Shown here piece by piece: positions 45,601 to 53,736 of a stretch of DNA of 63,179 bases. Position 1 is the first letter of the stretch, and each line of letters begins with the position of its first letter. The stretch is from NCBI RefSeq assembly GCF_001422815.1, contig NZ_LMMP01000014.1:1-63179 (forward strand), in the 5' to 3' direction. Position numbers and translations under genes: made by a program. The DNA is from Methylobacterium sp. Leaf91 (GTDB lineage: Bacteria > Pseudomonadota > Alphaproteobacteria > Rhizobiales > Beijerinckiaceae). The notes under the pieces are model-generated. The model ran no database searches, had not been told where the DNA came from, and worked only from the letters and a program-made list of their open reading frames with translations.

Positions 45601-45809
45601 CCGTCAAGCCGCCGCGCGGCGACCCGCGCACCCTGAACGCCATCGTCGAGGAGCATGAGCGGCGGTTTCGCGGTCTCGTCGCCCGCTTCATGGCGGGGGA
45701 GGCGGCCTATGTCTCACGGCCCTACCCGAAATATGCCAGGTCCTACGGCGATTACGACCACCTCGCCCGCGTGCTGGAATGGTCGCTGGCCGGGGAAGGC
45801 GAGGGGTGA
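42690..45809 (+). CDS. addB: Double-strand break repair protein AddB
   Basis: AddB is the scaffold and second nuclease subunit of the AddAB helicase-nuclease, the RecBCD counterpart of alphaproteobacteria. The 1039-residue sequence begins FTIPPSAPFLPTLAEAL and has VTLYLPTRRATRALSA. Later come VLGGLDEGVWPMKT and a C-terminal PD-(D/E)XK nuclease region (ERGTLIHAVLGDF, ACIVDFKTGQPPSNKE). The normal Walker A is degenerate, as usual for this AddB type. It follows murU closely. addA, its partner, is separated from it by the opposite-strand dmeF gene. Confidence 0.93.
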   Translation: MTESHVFTIPPSAPFLPTLAEALISGQLVGNVSGDPFALASVTLYLPTRRATRALSAILAERVGSALLPRLIPLGEADEAELDVAANPLLEDGADQLAPAMPPLERRLILARLVQAWAETIDRKLLPMGDDVPFVVPSSPADAVYLASDLEKLMDALTVEGVPWTEIAGAVEAEYSQYFGLTLDFVRIAAENWPKILHDRALSDPVARSRTLILAEATRLRRDKPADPVIIAGSTGSVPATAKLIAAVAALPRGAVVLPGLDLDLDESGWDAIETGEGAEREIAHGHPQAILHRLLGPGCLDLDRGAIASLGQATPQGRARTALLSQALRPAETTDAWSDLTADERRETAETGMAGIAVIEAADEREEALAAAIALRETLETPGATAALVTPDRNLAIRVAAELARWGIVAEDSAGEALSVSPAGRLARMAAEMAADLKPHRVISLLAHPLVHLSMTREEVRRGAAALEIGALRGPAPAPGFDGLRRVLADRRKATGRIPRAQRRLTDIDWDLAARIVDGLEQAFDGFLRSEEEGSADLVALGRSHAAVFERLIARPEGEDPVEDNSLCILDTLFDDLSTSEPGLLPGMPLDYPAFFTALARERVVACGGERPHPRLRILGLLEARLLDADRIVLGGLDEGVWPMKTVTDAFLNRPMRERIGLNPPERRIGQTAHDFVQALGCHDAVITRSAKREGAPTVPSRFIQRLQAFAGEACWDRARENGRRFLGYAGALDRGEGPVPPRLTQPKPKPDPALFPRSLSVTEVETLVRDPYIIFARHVLGLDPLEPVAGRPGASERGTLIHAVLGDFAQTYPDVLPEDAAERLRALADDEFAEIRQDFPELYAEWWPRYERLAAEFLDWETERRPALDRVRAEMFGRWALPMGKDTFTLRGRADRIEQRRDGTACIVDFKTGQPPSNKEVFAGFSPQLTLEAAMLKAGAFDGVTRTRETPDLLYVHATGGRKPFEPLAVKPPRGDPRTLNAIVEEHERRFRGLVARFMAGEAAYVSRPYPKYARSYGDYDHLARVLEWSLAGEGEG

Positions 45810-45902
45810 GGACGTCCTTCCTTCCCGAGAATGCAGACCCGAGACGATCGAGGGTGCTTTGATGTCCTGCCCGAGGAAATCCGCGAATCGCGGGAAGTGA
45901 GC

Positions 45903-46880
45903 CTAAGCGCGAATCTGTTCCGCCCCATGGTTCGGGCAGAGATTCGCCTCCACGGTGATGTGCGAGAGGCCTTCCAGATCGGCGAGCTTCGCCTTGTACG
46001 CCGCCGGTGCCTGCGGGTGGTCGGACACCAGCGAGACGATCAGCCCGGTATGGCCAGGGCCGAGGCGCCAGAGGTGGAGATCGGTGATCGTGTCGCCGTT
46101 CGTTTCCAGCCGCGTCCGCACGGAGTGGGCGAGATTCCGGTCCGGCACCGCATCGAGCAATGTCGCGCCGGCGGAGCGGATCAGGCTCCAGGACCATGCG
46201 ACGATCACCGCCGCGCCGACCAGGCCCATGGCCGGATCGAGCCAGGCGATGCCGAGATAGCGGCCCGCCAGCAGGGCGGCGATGGCCAGCACCGATGTCA
46301 GCGCATCGGCCAGGACGTGGACATAGGCTGCCCGTAAGTTTGTATCCCCGTGATCGGCATGGCCGTGCCCCTCGTGATGGGCGTGATCGTGATCGTGATC
46401 GTGGTGATGTCCGTGGTCGTGCCCGTCGCCGTGAAGCAGCCAGGCGCTTGCGAGGTTCACGAGGAGGCCGAGGATCGCGATCGGCAGGGCTTCGCCGAAG
46501 GCGATGGCCTGAGGATTGCCGAGGCGCGTGAGACTCTCGTAGCCTATGGCGAGCGCGATCATGGCAAGGATGATGGCACTGGCGAAGGCGGACAAATCCC
46601 CGAGCTTGGCGGTGCCGAAGGCGAAGCGCGGGTCGTCGGCATGAAGACGGGCAAAGCGATAGGCCAGGGCGGCGATACCGAGCGCCGCCGCGTGGGTCGA
46701 CATGTGCCAGCCGTCGGCGGTGAGGGCCATCGAGCCGAAGATCGTCCCGCCGACGATCTCTGCCACCATCATCGCCAGGGTGAGGCCGACGACGAGGACG
46801 GTCCGGCGCTCGTTGCGCGCATGCGATGTCCCGAGGAAATCGTGGCGGTGCCGCCAAGTCTCGATGCTGTGGCTGTGCAT
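45903..46880 (-). CDS. dmeF: DmeF-type cation diffusion facilitator (Co/Ni efflux)
   Basis: A 325-residue CDF transporter with six predicted membrane segments. The start HSHSIETWRHRHDFLG..HARNERRT is the DmeF signature. GSMALTADGWHMSTHAAAL gives the metal-site residues, with HVLADALTSV as the second. Between segments 4 and 5 is a loop of about 14 histidines (HDHGHHHDHDHDHAHH). The C-terminal cytosolic domain ends in HITVEANLCPNHG. DmeF relatives export Co2+ and Ni2+. The gene is inverted between addB and addA. No dmeR regulator is adjacent. Confidence 0.88.
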   Translation of the reverse strand: MHSHSIETWRHRHDFLGTSHARNERRTVLVVGLTLAMMVAEIVGGTIFGSMALTADGWHMSTHAAALGIAALAYRFARLHADDPRFAFGTAKLGDLSAFASAIILAMIALAIGYESLTRLGNPQAIAFGEALPIAILGLLVNLASAWLLHGDGHDHGHHHDHDHDHAHHEGHGHADHGDTNLRAAYVHVLADALTSVLAIAALLAGRYLGIAWLDPAMGLVGAAVIVAWSWSLIRSAGATLLDAVPDRNLAHSVRTRLETNGDTITDLHLWRLGPGHTGLIVSLVSDHPQAPAAYKAKLADLEGLSHITVEANLCPNHGAEQIRA

Positions 46881-46983
46881 GAACGGGGTGCCCTGAAAGA
46901 ATCGTCCCGCCGAACATAGGGTGCTTTGGCGGGGCGATCATCCTTCTCTATGAAGAGACGGAGCCAAGCCCGGAGCAGACAGG

Positions 46984-49900
46984 TTGCCCTTCGTCGTCGA
47001 CGATCTCACCAAGGCGAGCCAGCGCCGCGCCGCCGATCCCCTGGCCTCGGCCTGGGTCTCGGCCAATGCGGGGGCGGGAAAGACCAAGGTTCTCACCGAC
47101 CGCGTCGTGAGACTCCTGCTGAACGGCGCGCCGCCGGCACGCATTCTGTGTCTCACCTTCACCAAGGCGGCCGCCGCGAACATGTCGATCCGGGTGTTCC
47201 GCACCCTCGGGCGCTGGGTCACCCTCGACGATACCGCGCTGACGGCCGAACTCACCGAACTGACCGGCAAACCGCCCGCCCGCCGCCTGCTGAAAGTGGC
47301 GCGGCGCCTGTTCGCCCGTGCCGTCGAAACGCCGGGCGGCCTCAAGATCGAGACCCTGCACGCCCTGTGCGAGCGTCTGCTGCACATGTTCCCGTTCGAG
47401 GCCAACGTCCCCGCCCGTTTCCAGGTGCTGGACGAGAACCAGGCCTCCGACATGTTCGCCGCCGAGACCGACAGGGTGCTCGCCCTGGCGATGACGGCGA
47501 GGAACCCCGAACTCCGTGCGGCCTGGGACCGCGTCGGGCCGGAGGCCACGGGCGACACCCTCCGCTCGGTCCTGCGCGCGGCGATGCGGGCGCGCTCTCT
47601 GTTCGACGGATCCGACGGGCTCGCCGCGCCGGTCGCGGCCTTGTCCGAGGCCCTCGGTCTGCGCGCCGCCGACACCGCGGAAGCGATCCTGGAACGGATG
47701 CTTACCGGTGGGCTCGACCAGTGGAGCGAGCTCGCGCAGCGCCTGCGCACGGGAAAATCCACCGATGAGGGGCTGGCCGACAAGCTCGTGGCCGCCGAGG
47801 CGGCGAAGGACCCGATCGAGAAGCTCGATCTCTACCGTTCGGTCTTCTTCACCGAGAAGGGGACGCCGAAAGCCGACAAGAGCCTCGGCACCAAGGATGT
47901 CCCCGCCGAGGTCAAGGAGGCCCTTCTCGCCGAGCGGGACAGGCTCGACCCGCTCTTCGATACGCTGCGCGCGGCGCGGGCGCTGGAGCGGACACAGGCC
48001 CTGTTCGTCCTGGCCTCGGAGATCCACCGCAGGGTGGAGAGCCAGAAGGCGCGGCTCGGCGCCCTCGATTTCGACGACCTCATCCACAAGGCCCTCGATC
48101 TGCTCTCGCGGGTCGATGCGACCTGGGTCCTGTACAAGCTCGATCGCGGCATCGACCACGTCCTCGTGGACGAGGCGCAGGACACCAATCCGCGCCAATG
48201 GGATATCCTGCGCCGCATCACCGCCGATTTCGCCAGCGGCGAGGGCGCCCGCGAGGTTCTTCGCACCCGTTTCGCGGTGGGTGACCCCAAGCAATCGATC
48301 TACAGTTTCCAGGGCGCCGAACCACGCGAATTCTCGACCGTGCATCGTGAATGGCGCACGGCCTCCGAGCAGGCCGGTCTGCCCTTCGAGGACGTGACGC
48401 TGAACCTGTCGTTCCGCTCGACGAAGGGCATCCTCCGCGCGGTGGACGCCACCTTCGCCGTGCCCGAGCATTACCAGGGCCTGTCCTTCGACGATGCCGC
48501 CGTGGGCACCACCCATGAGACGGCCCGGCGGGAGGCGCCGGGGGTGGTGGAGATCTGGCCCGTCGAAGTGCCCGCCGAGGAAGAGGAGCCCGATGCCTGG
48601 GCGGCACCGGTGGACGCGCCAGAGGCCAACGCGCCGTCCATCGTCACCGCCCGCCGGGTGGCGCGGGCGGTGAAGGCCTGGACCACGACCGGGGACGAGG
48701 GCGGCCGCGTCTGGCGTCCCGGGGACGTGCTCATCCTGGTGCGCAAGCGCTCGGCGGCGTTCGAGGAGGTGATCCGCGCCCTGAAGCTCTGCGGTGTGCC
48801 CGTGGCGGGCCAGGACCGCCTGGACATCACCGCCCATATCGCGGTGAACGACCTCGTCTCCATCGGCCGGGCGGGGCTGCTGCCGGCCGACGATCTCACC
48901 CTGGCCGGCGCCCTGAAGACGCCGCTGGTCGGGCTCGACGACGACGACCTCGTTCGCATCGCCGCCGGCCGCGAGGAGGCGGAGACGCTCGAGGATGCCC
49001 TGGCCCGCCACGCCGAAGCGGGCGATCCGGCCGCGAGACGTGGGCATGCGGCCCTCACATTGTGGATCGACCTGGCGGCCCGGCACGGGCCGTTCGGGTT
49101 CTACGCGAGCCTGCTCGGGCCGCATGAAGGACGGATGAGGCTGGTATCCCGCCTCGGTGGCGAGGCAGGGGATGCCATCGACGTGTTCCTGATGAAGGCG
49201 GCCGAGGCCGAGCAGGCCTCCGAGGCTCCGTCGCTCGATTGCTTCCTCACCCGCTACGACATCACTCCGGGGCGCGGCGTCAACGGCCTCACCGTCAAGC
49301 GCGACCTCGAATCCGGTCGCAACGAGGTCCGGGTGATGACGATCCACGGCGCCAAGGGGCTCGAAGCACCCGTTGTAGTGATGATCGACGGATGTGAGCC
49401 GCTCGGGCGCAACGATCCGCAACTCCTCGCCATGCCGGGCGTGCGCGGCCGAGTCCTGCCGCCGGTCTGGGCCGGGTCGAAGTCGCAGGATACGCAGGCT
49501 GTCGCCGCCGCAAGGGCGGAGCATCAGGCCCGTGCCCGCGAGGAGCACAATCGTCTCCTCTATGTGGCCCTGACCCGCGCCGCGGACCGCCTCACCATCG
49601 CGCCCTATCGCGGCCACGAGGAGCAGGGCGAGAATGCCTGGTGCGAGATGGTGCGGAAGGGGGTGGAACAGATCCTGGGGGCAGGCGAATCCATCGAGAC
49701 AAGCTACGGCCCCGCGCTCCTTTGGCGCGAGGGCACAGCGGAACCCGTCGCAGCCCGGTCCTCTGCGGGTGATGAGGCGATCTCGTCGATTCCCCCCTGG
49801 TTGCGGCAAGTGGCGCGCAGCGAGGTCGAGGTCGCGCCGCCGCTCAATCCCTCCGGGGCACTCGGAGCGGCGGATGGGCAGCGCACGCTGCCGCGTCGGC

Positions 49901-50454
49901 AAGCGAACCCGCATGCCCGCCGCCGTGGTATCCTCATTCACTCGCTGATCGAACACCTTCCCCGCCTCGAGCGGCATCAGCGAGCGAGCGCTGCTTCCGC
50001 CTTCGTCAAAGCACGGTCGCCGTCTCTCTCGGTGCCGGAGCAGGAAAGGTTGGTGACGGACGTCCTGCGACTGGTGGAGGATCCTGCCCTGGAGGCACTC
50101 TTCGCCAGCGATGCGAGGGCTGAAGTCGCGGTCTCGGGACGCGTCAGCGTCGGCGGCGAAGAGCGGGCGGTCTTCGGACGGATCGACCGCCTGAGCATCC
50201 GCCCCGACAGGATCGTGCTCGCGGATTTCAAGACGAGCCGGCCACCGCCTGATCGCGCCCCGGTTCCGGGCGACGAGGCGGCGCAGGTCGCACTCTATGT
50301 GGCACTCCTACGGGACATCTATCCGGGACGTCCCGTCGAGGCGCTGCTGGTCTGGACCTCGGGGCCGGTCATCCGCCATCTCGGCGAGCCCACCATTTCG
50401 GCGGCGCTCGCCTCGCTGTCGAGTCGTCCGGCTCAGCCCGGCATCAAGGCGTGA
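46984..50454 (+). CDS. addA: Double-strand break repair helicase AddA
   Basis: AddA is the UvrD-like helicase plus nuclease subunit of AddAB. The Walker A SANAGAGKTKVLTDRV is at the start, LCLTFTKAAAANMSIRV is motif Ia, and VDEAQDTNPRQWDIL is motif II. VMTIHGAKGLEAPVV and LLYVALTRAADRL are the C-terminal helicase motifs. The nuclease end has RIVLADFKTSRPPP. It has 1156 residues. The start is TTG at 46984 with GGAG at 46972-46975. Its stop overlaps the stop of the converging sugar dehydrogenase by 11 bases. Confidence 0.95.
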   Translation: MPFVVDDLTKASQRRAADPLASAWVSANAGAGKTKVLTDRVVRLLLNGAPPARILCLTFTKAAAANMSIRVFRTLGRWVTLDDTALTAELTELTGKPPARRLLKVARRLFARAVETPGGLKIETLHALCERLLHMFPFEANVPARFQVLDENQASDMFAAETDRVLALAMTARNPELRAAWDRVGPEATGDTLRSVLRAAMRARSLFDGSDGLAAPVAALSEALGLRAADTAEAILERMLTGGLDQWSELAQRLRTGKSTDEGLADKLVAAEAAKDPIEKLDLYRSVFFTEKGTPKADKSLGTKDVPAEVKEALLAERDRLDPLFDTLRAARALERTQALFVLASEIHRRVESQKARLGALDFDDLIHKALDLLSRVDATWVLYKLDRGIDHVLVDEAQDTNPRQWDILRRITADFASGEGAREVLRTRFAVGDPKQSIYSFQGAEPREFSTVHREWRTASEQAGLPFEDVTLNLSFRSTKGILRAVDATFAVPEHYQGLSFDDAAVGTTHETARREAPGVVEIWPVEVPAEEEEPDAWAAPVDAPEANAPSIVTARRVARAVKAWTTTGDEGGRVWRPGDVLILVRKRSAAFEEVIRALKLCGVPVAGQDRLDITAHIAVNDLVSIGRAGLLPADDLTLAGALKTPLVGLDDDDLVRIAAGREEAETLEDALARHAEAGDPAARRGHAALTLWIDLAARHGPFGFYASLLGPHEGRMRLVSRLGGEAGDAIDVFLMKAAEAEQASEAPSLDCFLTRYDITPGRGVNGLTVKRDLESGRNEVRVMTIHGAKGLEAPVVVMIDGCEPLGRNDPQLLAMPGVRGRVLPPVWAGSKSQDTQAVAAARAEHQARAREEHNRLLYVALTRAADRLTIAPYRGHEEQGENAWCEMVRKGVEQILGAGESIETSYGPALLWREGTAEPVAARSSAGDEAISSIPPWLRQVARSEVEVAPPLNPSGALGAADGQRTLPRRQANPHARRRGILIHSLIEHLPRLERHQRASAASAFVKARSPSLSVPEQERLVTDVLRLVEDPALEALFASDARAEVAVSGRVSVGGEERAVFGRIDRLSIRPDRIVLADFKTSRPPPDRAPVPGDEAAQVALYVALLRDIYPGRPVEALLVWTSGPVIRHLGEPTISAALASLSSRPAQPGIKA

Positions 50455-51718
50455 GCTTGAGGATCTGTCCGTCCGGGCCGTCCGTCACGGCATAGACCGA
50501 CCCATCGCTGGCGACCTTCACGTCGCGGATGCGGTGATCGAGGGGGATGCGCTCCTCGGTCACCACCTTGTCGCCGTCGAGCTTCAAGGCAACGATGCCG
50601 CCGCTCACCAAGCCGCCGACGAGGAAGGCGTCCTTCCAGGCCGGGAACAGGGTGCCGTTATAGAGTGCCATCCCGGACGGGCCGATGACCGGGTCCCAGT
50701 AATAGACCGGCTGGACCGTACCGCCTGCCTGGGTCTTTCCTTCGCCGATCTTCTCGCCGCTATACTCGATACCGTAGGTCACCTCCGGCCAGCCGTAGTT
50801 CAGTCCGGGCCGGGGGCGATTGAGCTCGTCGCCGCCGCGCGGCCCGTGTTCGACGGTCCAGAGGCGTCCCTGCCCATCCAGGGCCGCGGACTGCACGTTG
50901 CGGTGCCCGTAGGACCAGATTTCGGGCTTGGCCTTCTCACCGCCCGTGAACGGGTTGTCCTTCGGCGCATTGCCGTCGGTGTCGATACGGAAGACCTTGC
51001 CGAGGCCGCTGGTGAGGTCCTGGGCCTGGACGCGCGGTCCCTTGTCCGAGCGCTCGCCGACGGTGACGAACAGCTTGCCGTCCGGCGCGAAGACGAGGCG
51101 GGAGCCGAAATGCTTGTCGCCCTCATAGGACGGCGTCTGGCGGAAGATGACCTTCAGGTCGTCGAGACGGCCGCCATCTTTCTCCTCGATCAGCTTGGCG
51201 CGGGCCACCGTCGTTCCGTTGCCCTTATCGCGCGGCTCGGAATAGCTGAAATAGATGAGACGGTCGGAGACGAAGCTCGGGCTCAGCGCCACGTCGAGGA
51301 GACCGCCCTGGCCTCGCGCGTCCACCTTCGGAACGCCGGCGATGGGCTGGCCGAGCGTGCCGTCCTTGGCGACGATGCGCAGCTTGCCGGCTTTCTCCGT
51401 GACCAGCATGCGGCCATCCGGCAGGAACTCCATGGCCCAGGCGCTGTCGAGGCCCTTGGCGACGACGGCGCTCTGCACCTTGGTGGCCTCGAGGGGCTTC
51501 GGAGCACGGGTCTGGTTGGGAAGCAGGGGCTTGTAGGTGGTGTTGGCGGGTTCCGTTTCGGCGGGCTCTCCCCCCTTGGCCTCGTGCTGGGGCGCCGCGA
51601 AGGACTCGCCTCCGATCCTCGGCTGAGGCGTTCCGGAATTGCCATCCTGGGCGAACGCACCGGTGCCGAGGCTCAGGGCGGCGAAGGAGGCAAGCAAGGT
51701 CGGAGAGATGCGCGTCAC
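50444..51718 (-). CDS. PQQ-dependent aldose sugar dehydrogenase
   Basis: A 424-residue periplasmic beta-propeller enzyme of the YliI/Asd soluble glucose dehydrogenase type. The signal peptide TRISPTLLASFAALSLGTGAFAQ is followed by an acidic linker, then VVAKGLDSAWAMEFLPDGRMLVTEKAGKLRIV, GGLLDVALSP, SRLVFAPDGKLFVTVGERS, WSYGHRNVQ and WTVEHGPRGGDELN (His and Asp of the PQQ/Ca2+ site). It oxidises sugars with PQQ, which Methylobacterium makes. The start is GTG at 51718, with GGAGG upstream. It is opposed to and overlaps addA at the 3' ends. Confidence 0.9.
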   Translation of the reverse strand: MTRISPTLLASFAALSLGTGAFAQDGNSGTPQPRIGGESFAAPQHEAKGGEPAETEPANTTYKPLLPNQTRAPKPLEATKVQSAVVAKGLDSAWAMEFLPDGRMLVTEKAGKLRIVAKDGTLGQPIAGVPKVDARGQGGLLDVALSPSFVSDRLIYFSYSEPRDKGNGTTVARAKLIEEKDGGRLDDLKVIFRQTPSYEGDKHFGSRLVFAPDGKLFVTVGERSDKGPRVQAQDLTSGLGKVFRIDTDGNAPKDNPFTGGEKAKPEIWSYGHRNVQSAALDGQGRLWTVEHGPRGGDELNRPRPGLNYGWPEVTYGIEYSGEKIGEGKTQAGGTVQPVYYWDPVIGPSGMALYNGTLFPAWKDAFLVGGLVSGGIVALKLDGDKVVTEERIPLDHRIRDVKVASDGSVYAVTDGPDGQILKLTP

Positions 51719-52088
51719 GTGGTGATATCCTCCATGGCCGGCTTTCAGGAAACCAGCTCTTGGCCTGTTGCGAAGCTCGATCGCCGGACGGCGGCCGAAC
51801 TCATCTCGCACCGGCTTCATCGGGGCGTGCGTGATGGAACGCTCGCCTCAAGGATCGCCGATCACAGGAGGAGATGGGGCGAGGCGATGGCTTTGGCGAG
51901 GGGCAACGTGATTCACGCGCCCCACATCCCGCCGGGTCGAACATCGGTGGATGATGCATGCGGGAATCGGACGGCTGTCCCGCCTTGGGCATCTTACGCC
52001 TTGACCGTCCCGGTTCACGTCGCCAACTCTCGTTCTCAAGCTGGCGCAGGCAATGTCGCGCCGCCCGTGGAATGTGAAAGGGATCGTG
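51719..52088. other. 370-base divergent intergenic region
   Basis: This lies between the divergent sugar dehydrogenase and trxA genes and should hold promoters of both. Open frames on both strands are unconserved. A GGAAC near 51837 lacks a matching -10. I see no clear operator. Confidence 0.5.
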
Positions 52089-52409
52089 ATGGCGACGGTA
52101 AAAGTGACCGACGCGAGCTTCGAGCAGGACGTTCTCAAGTCCGTCGAGCCCGTGGTCGTGGATTTCTGGGCGGAATGGTGCGGCCCCTGCCGTCAGATCG
52201 GCCCGGCCCTCGAAGAGATCTCCGCTGACATGCAAGGCCGGGTGAAGATCGCCAAGGTCAATGTCGACGAGAATCCCGGCATTGCCGCCAAATATGGCAT
52301 CCGCTCGATTCCGACCCTTCTCATCTTCAAGGGCGGTGAGCTCGCGAGCCAGAAGGTCGGTGCGGCTCCGAAGGGCGATCTGTCCCGTTGGATCCAGGCC
52401 AGCGCCTGA
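52089..52409 (+). CDS. trxA: Thioredoxin 1
   Basis: A 106-residue thioredoxin. The active site WCGPC is at residues 30-34 in [14 protein letters not shown], with cis-proline in [12 protein letters not shown]. It reduces disulfides in the cytosol and is itself reduced by thioredoxin reductase. The ATG at 52089 is preceded by AAGGGA; an upstream ATG at 52053 has no conserved sequence. In related genomes trxA follows addA directly; here a sugar dehydrogenase lies between. A strong terminator follows. Confidence 0.96.
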   Translation: MATVKVTDASFEQDVLKSVEPVVVDFWAEWCGPCRQIGPALEEISADMQGRVKIAKVNVDENPGIAAKYGIRSIPTLLIFKGGELASQKVGAAPKGDLSRWIQASA

Positions 52410-52432
52410 GCGCATTCGCTAAGCTTTCGAGG

Positions 52433-52466
52433 AAAAAGCCCGGCCGTTCATGGCCGGGCTTTTTTT
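52433..52466 (+). terminator. Rho-independent terminator of trxA
   Basis: AGCCCGGCC (52437-52445) pairs with GGCCGGGCT (52452-52460) over a 6-base loop, with an A run before and seven T after. Confidence 0.92.
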
Positions 52467-52513
52467 ATGTCCGGTGGAGCGCACCGGCCGGTGCTTGCCG
52501 TGGTTCGGAAACG

Positions 52514-52540
52514 AAAAAACCCGGCCATAAAGGCCGGGCT
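52514..52540 (-). terminator. Rho-independent terminator of the outer-membrane protein gene
   Basis: On the minus strand CCCGGCC (52538-52532) pairs with GGCCGGG (52526-52520) over a 5-base loop, followed by six T. It lies 42 bases after the stop of the barrel gene, tail to tail with the trxA terminator, with which it shares the stem sequence. Confidence 0.9.
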
Positions 52541-52581
52541 TCTCCGTTTCGAGACCTGTGTCGACGTTGCGACGTATCGGC

Positions 52582-53403
52582 TTAGTACGAGCCGAACTTG
52601 TAGTTCAGACCGGCGCGGACGACAGCGAACTCGGTCTCACGAGCCGAGGGGCTGAGCGTGAGCACGTCCGTGGCAGGGTTGTAGACGGAGCGGGCGCCGC
52701 GGCCATCCTGCTCGAGGTTCACGTAGAGGCCTTCGACCTTCAGCGTCACGGCCGAAGAGCGGAAGAAGTTCAGGAACGAGTCGGTGGGGAGAGCGTACTC
52801 GATACCACCACCAGCGGTGTAGCCGGTGCGGAAGTCGTCGCCACCAGCGCCGCCGTCGCCGTAGGCGAAGCCGCCGGTGCCGTAGAACAGGACGCGGTCG
52901 AAGGCGTAACCGACGCGGCCGCGAACCGTACCGAAGAAGTTCATCTCGCTACCGGGAGTCCGGACAGCGGAGCCACCAGCAACACCCGGGGTGCCGGTGA
53001 AGCTTACAGCCGAACCGGGGAACAGACGCGAACGGTTGCTGAAATCGGTGTACTGAGCGTCAGCTTCGAGACCGACGACCAGGCCCGAGCCCGGGGTGAA
53101 CTGGTAGTTGTAGCCGACCTGACCACCGCCAACGAAACCTTCGCTGTTGTTGCCGTTGCCGACCGACAGAACACCATTGGTGGTGCCCGAGTTCAGCACG
53201 GAGCCGGCCGGGAGGTTGTAGCGGTTGCTGTCGCTACCGGCGTCGAAGCCGTAACCGGCGTTGATACCGAAGTAGAAGCCGGTCCAGGTGAACACCGGCA
53301 CCGGCACGAAGACCGGCGGTGCAGCGCGACGCGGAAGGTCGGCGGCGGTGGCCGCAGCCGTGAGGGCCGTGAAGGCCGCGAAAGAGGTAAGAAGCTTTTT
53401 CAT
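52582..53403 (-). CDS. Omp25/31-type outer membrane beta-barrel protein
   Basis: A 273-residue surface barrel protein. The signal peptide MKKLLTSFAAFTALTAAATAADLP is followed by a proline-rich PRRAAPPVFVPVPVFTWTGFYFGINAGYG, the hallmark of rhizobial Omp25/Omp31/porin-like barrels. Alternating strands run to the terminal LNYKFGSY, whose aromatic C-terminal residue suits BAM-dependent assembly. The most variable part is residues 40-90 (Asn/Ser/Gly-rich loop). A strong terminator follows it. Confidence 0.92.
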   Translation of the reverse strand: MKKLLTSFAAFTALTAAATAADLPRRAAPPVFVPVPVFTWTGFYFGINAGYGFDAGSDSNRYNLPAGSVLNSGTTNGVLSVGNGNNSEGFVGGGQVGYNYQFTPGSGLVVGLEADAQYTDFSNRSRLFPGSAVSFTGTPGVAGGSAVRTPGSEMNFFGTVRGRVGYAFDRVLFYGTGGFAYGDGGAGGDDFRTGYTAGGGIEYALPTDSFLNFFRSSAVTLKVEGLYVNLEQDGRGARSVYNPATDVLTLSPSARETEFAVVRAGLNYKFGSY

Positions 53404-53736
53404 CGTTGATCCCCAGCGAGTTGCCCGATCCACAATCAAACTAGTCGATTTTGGGCAGCTGAGATGTAGCGCAGGAGCCACACCCAATGCCCGATGCCAC
53501 AAGTGTGGCTGCTTCGGTGAAAAGCGGGGATCGTTTCGGGGCTTCGGCGCCGGACAATAAGGACAGACGTTGTCTCCGTCACGCCGCCTCGGCGCCCGAG
53601 ACTCTCGATCGCGGCGGTTGTCCAAGAAAAACGATGTTTTAACCCTGTCGGAAGCTGGCGACGATCCCGCCGGAGGGTTCGCCAGACTTCGCAATCGCAA
53701 TGAACGCCCGAGCCGGCGGCGAATCCGCCGGCGCGA
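53404..53736. other. 333-base intergenic region
   Basis: This is the promoter region of the outer-membrane gene and the 3' end of folC. GGGGA precedes the barrel gene ATG as ribosome site. I find no convincing -35/-10 pair, palindrome or further gene. Confidence 0.5.

Noticed and set aside
46948..49977. A 1009-codon open frame opposite addA
   Set aside because: Same high-GC antisense artefact; addA has clear helicase and nuclease motifs.
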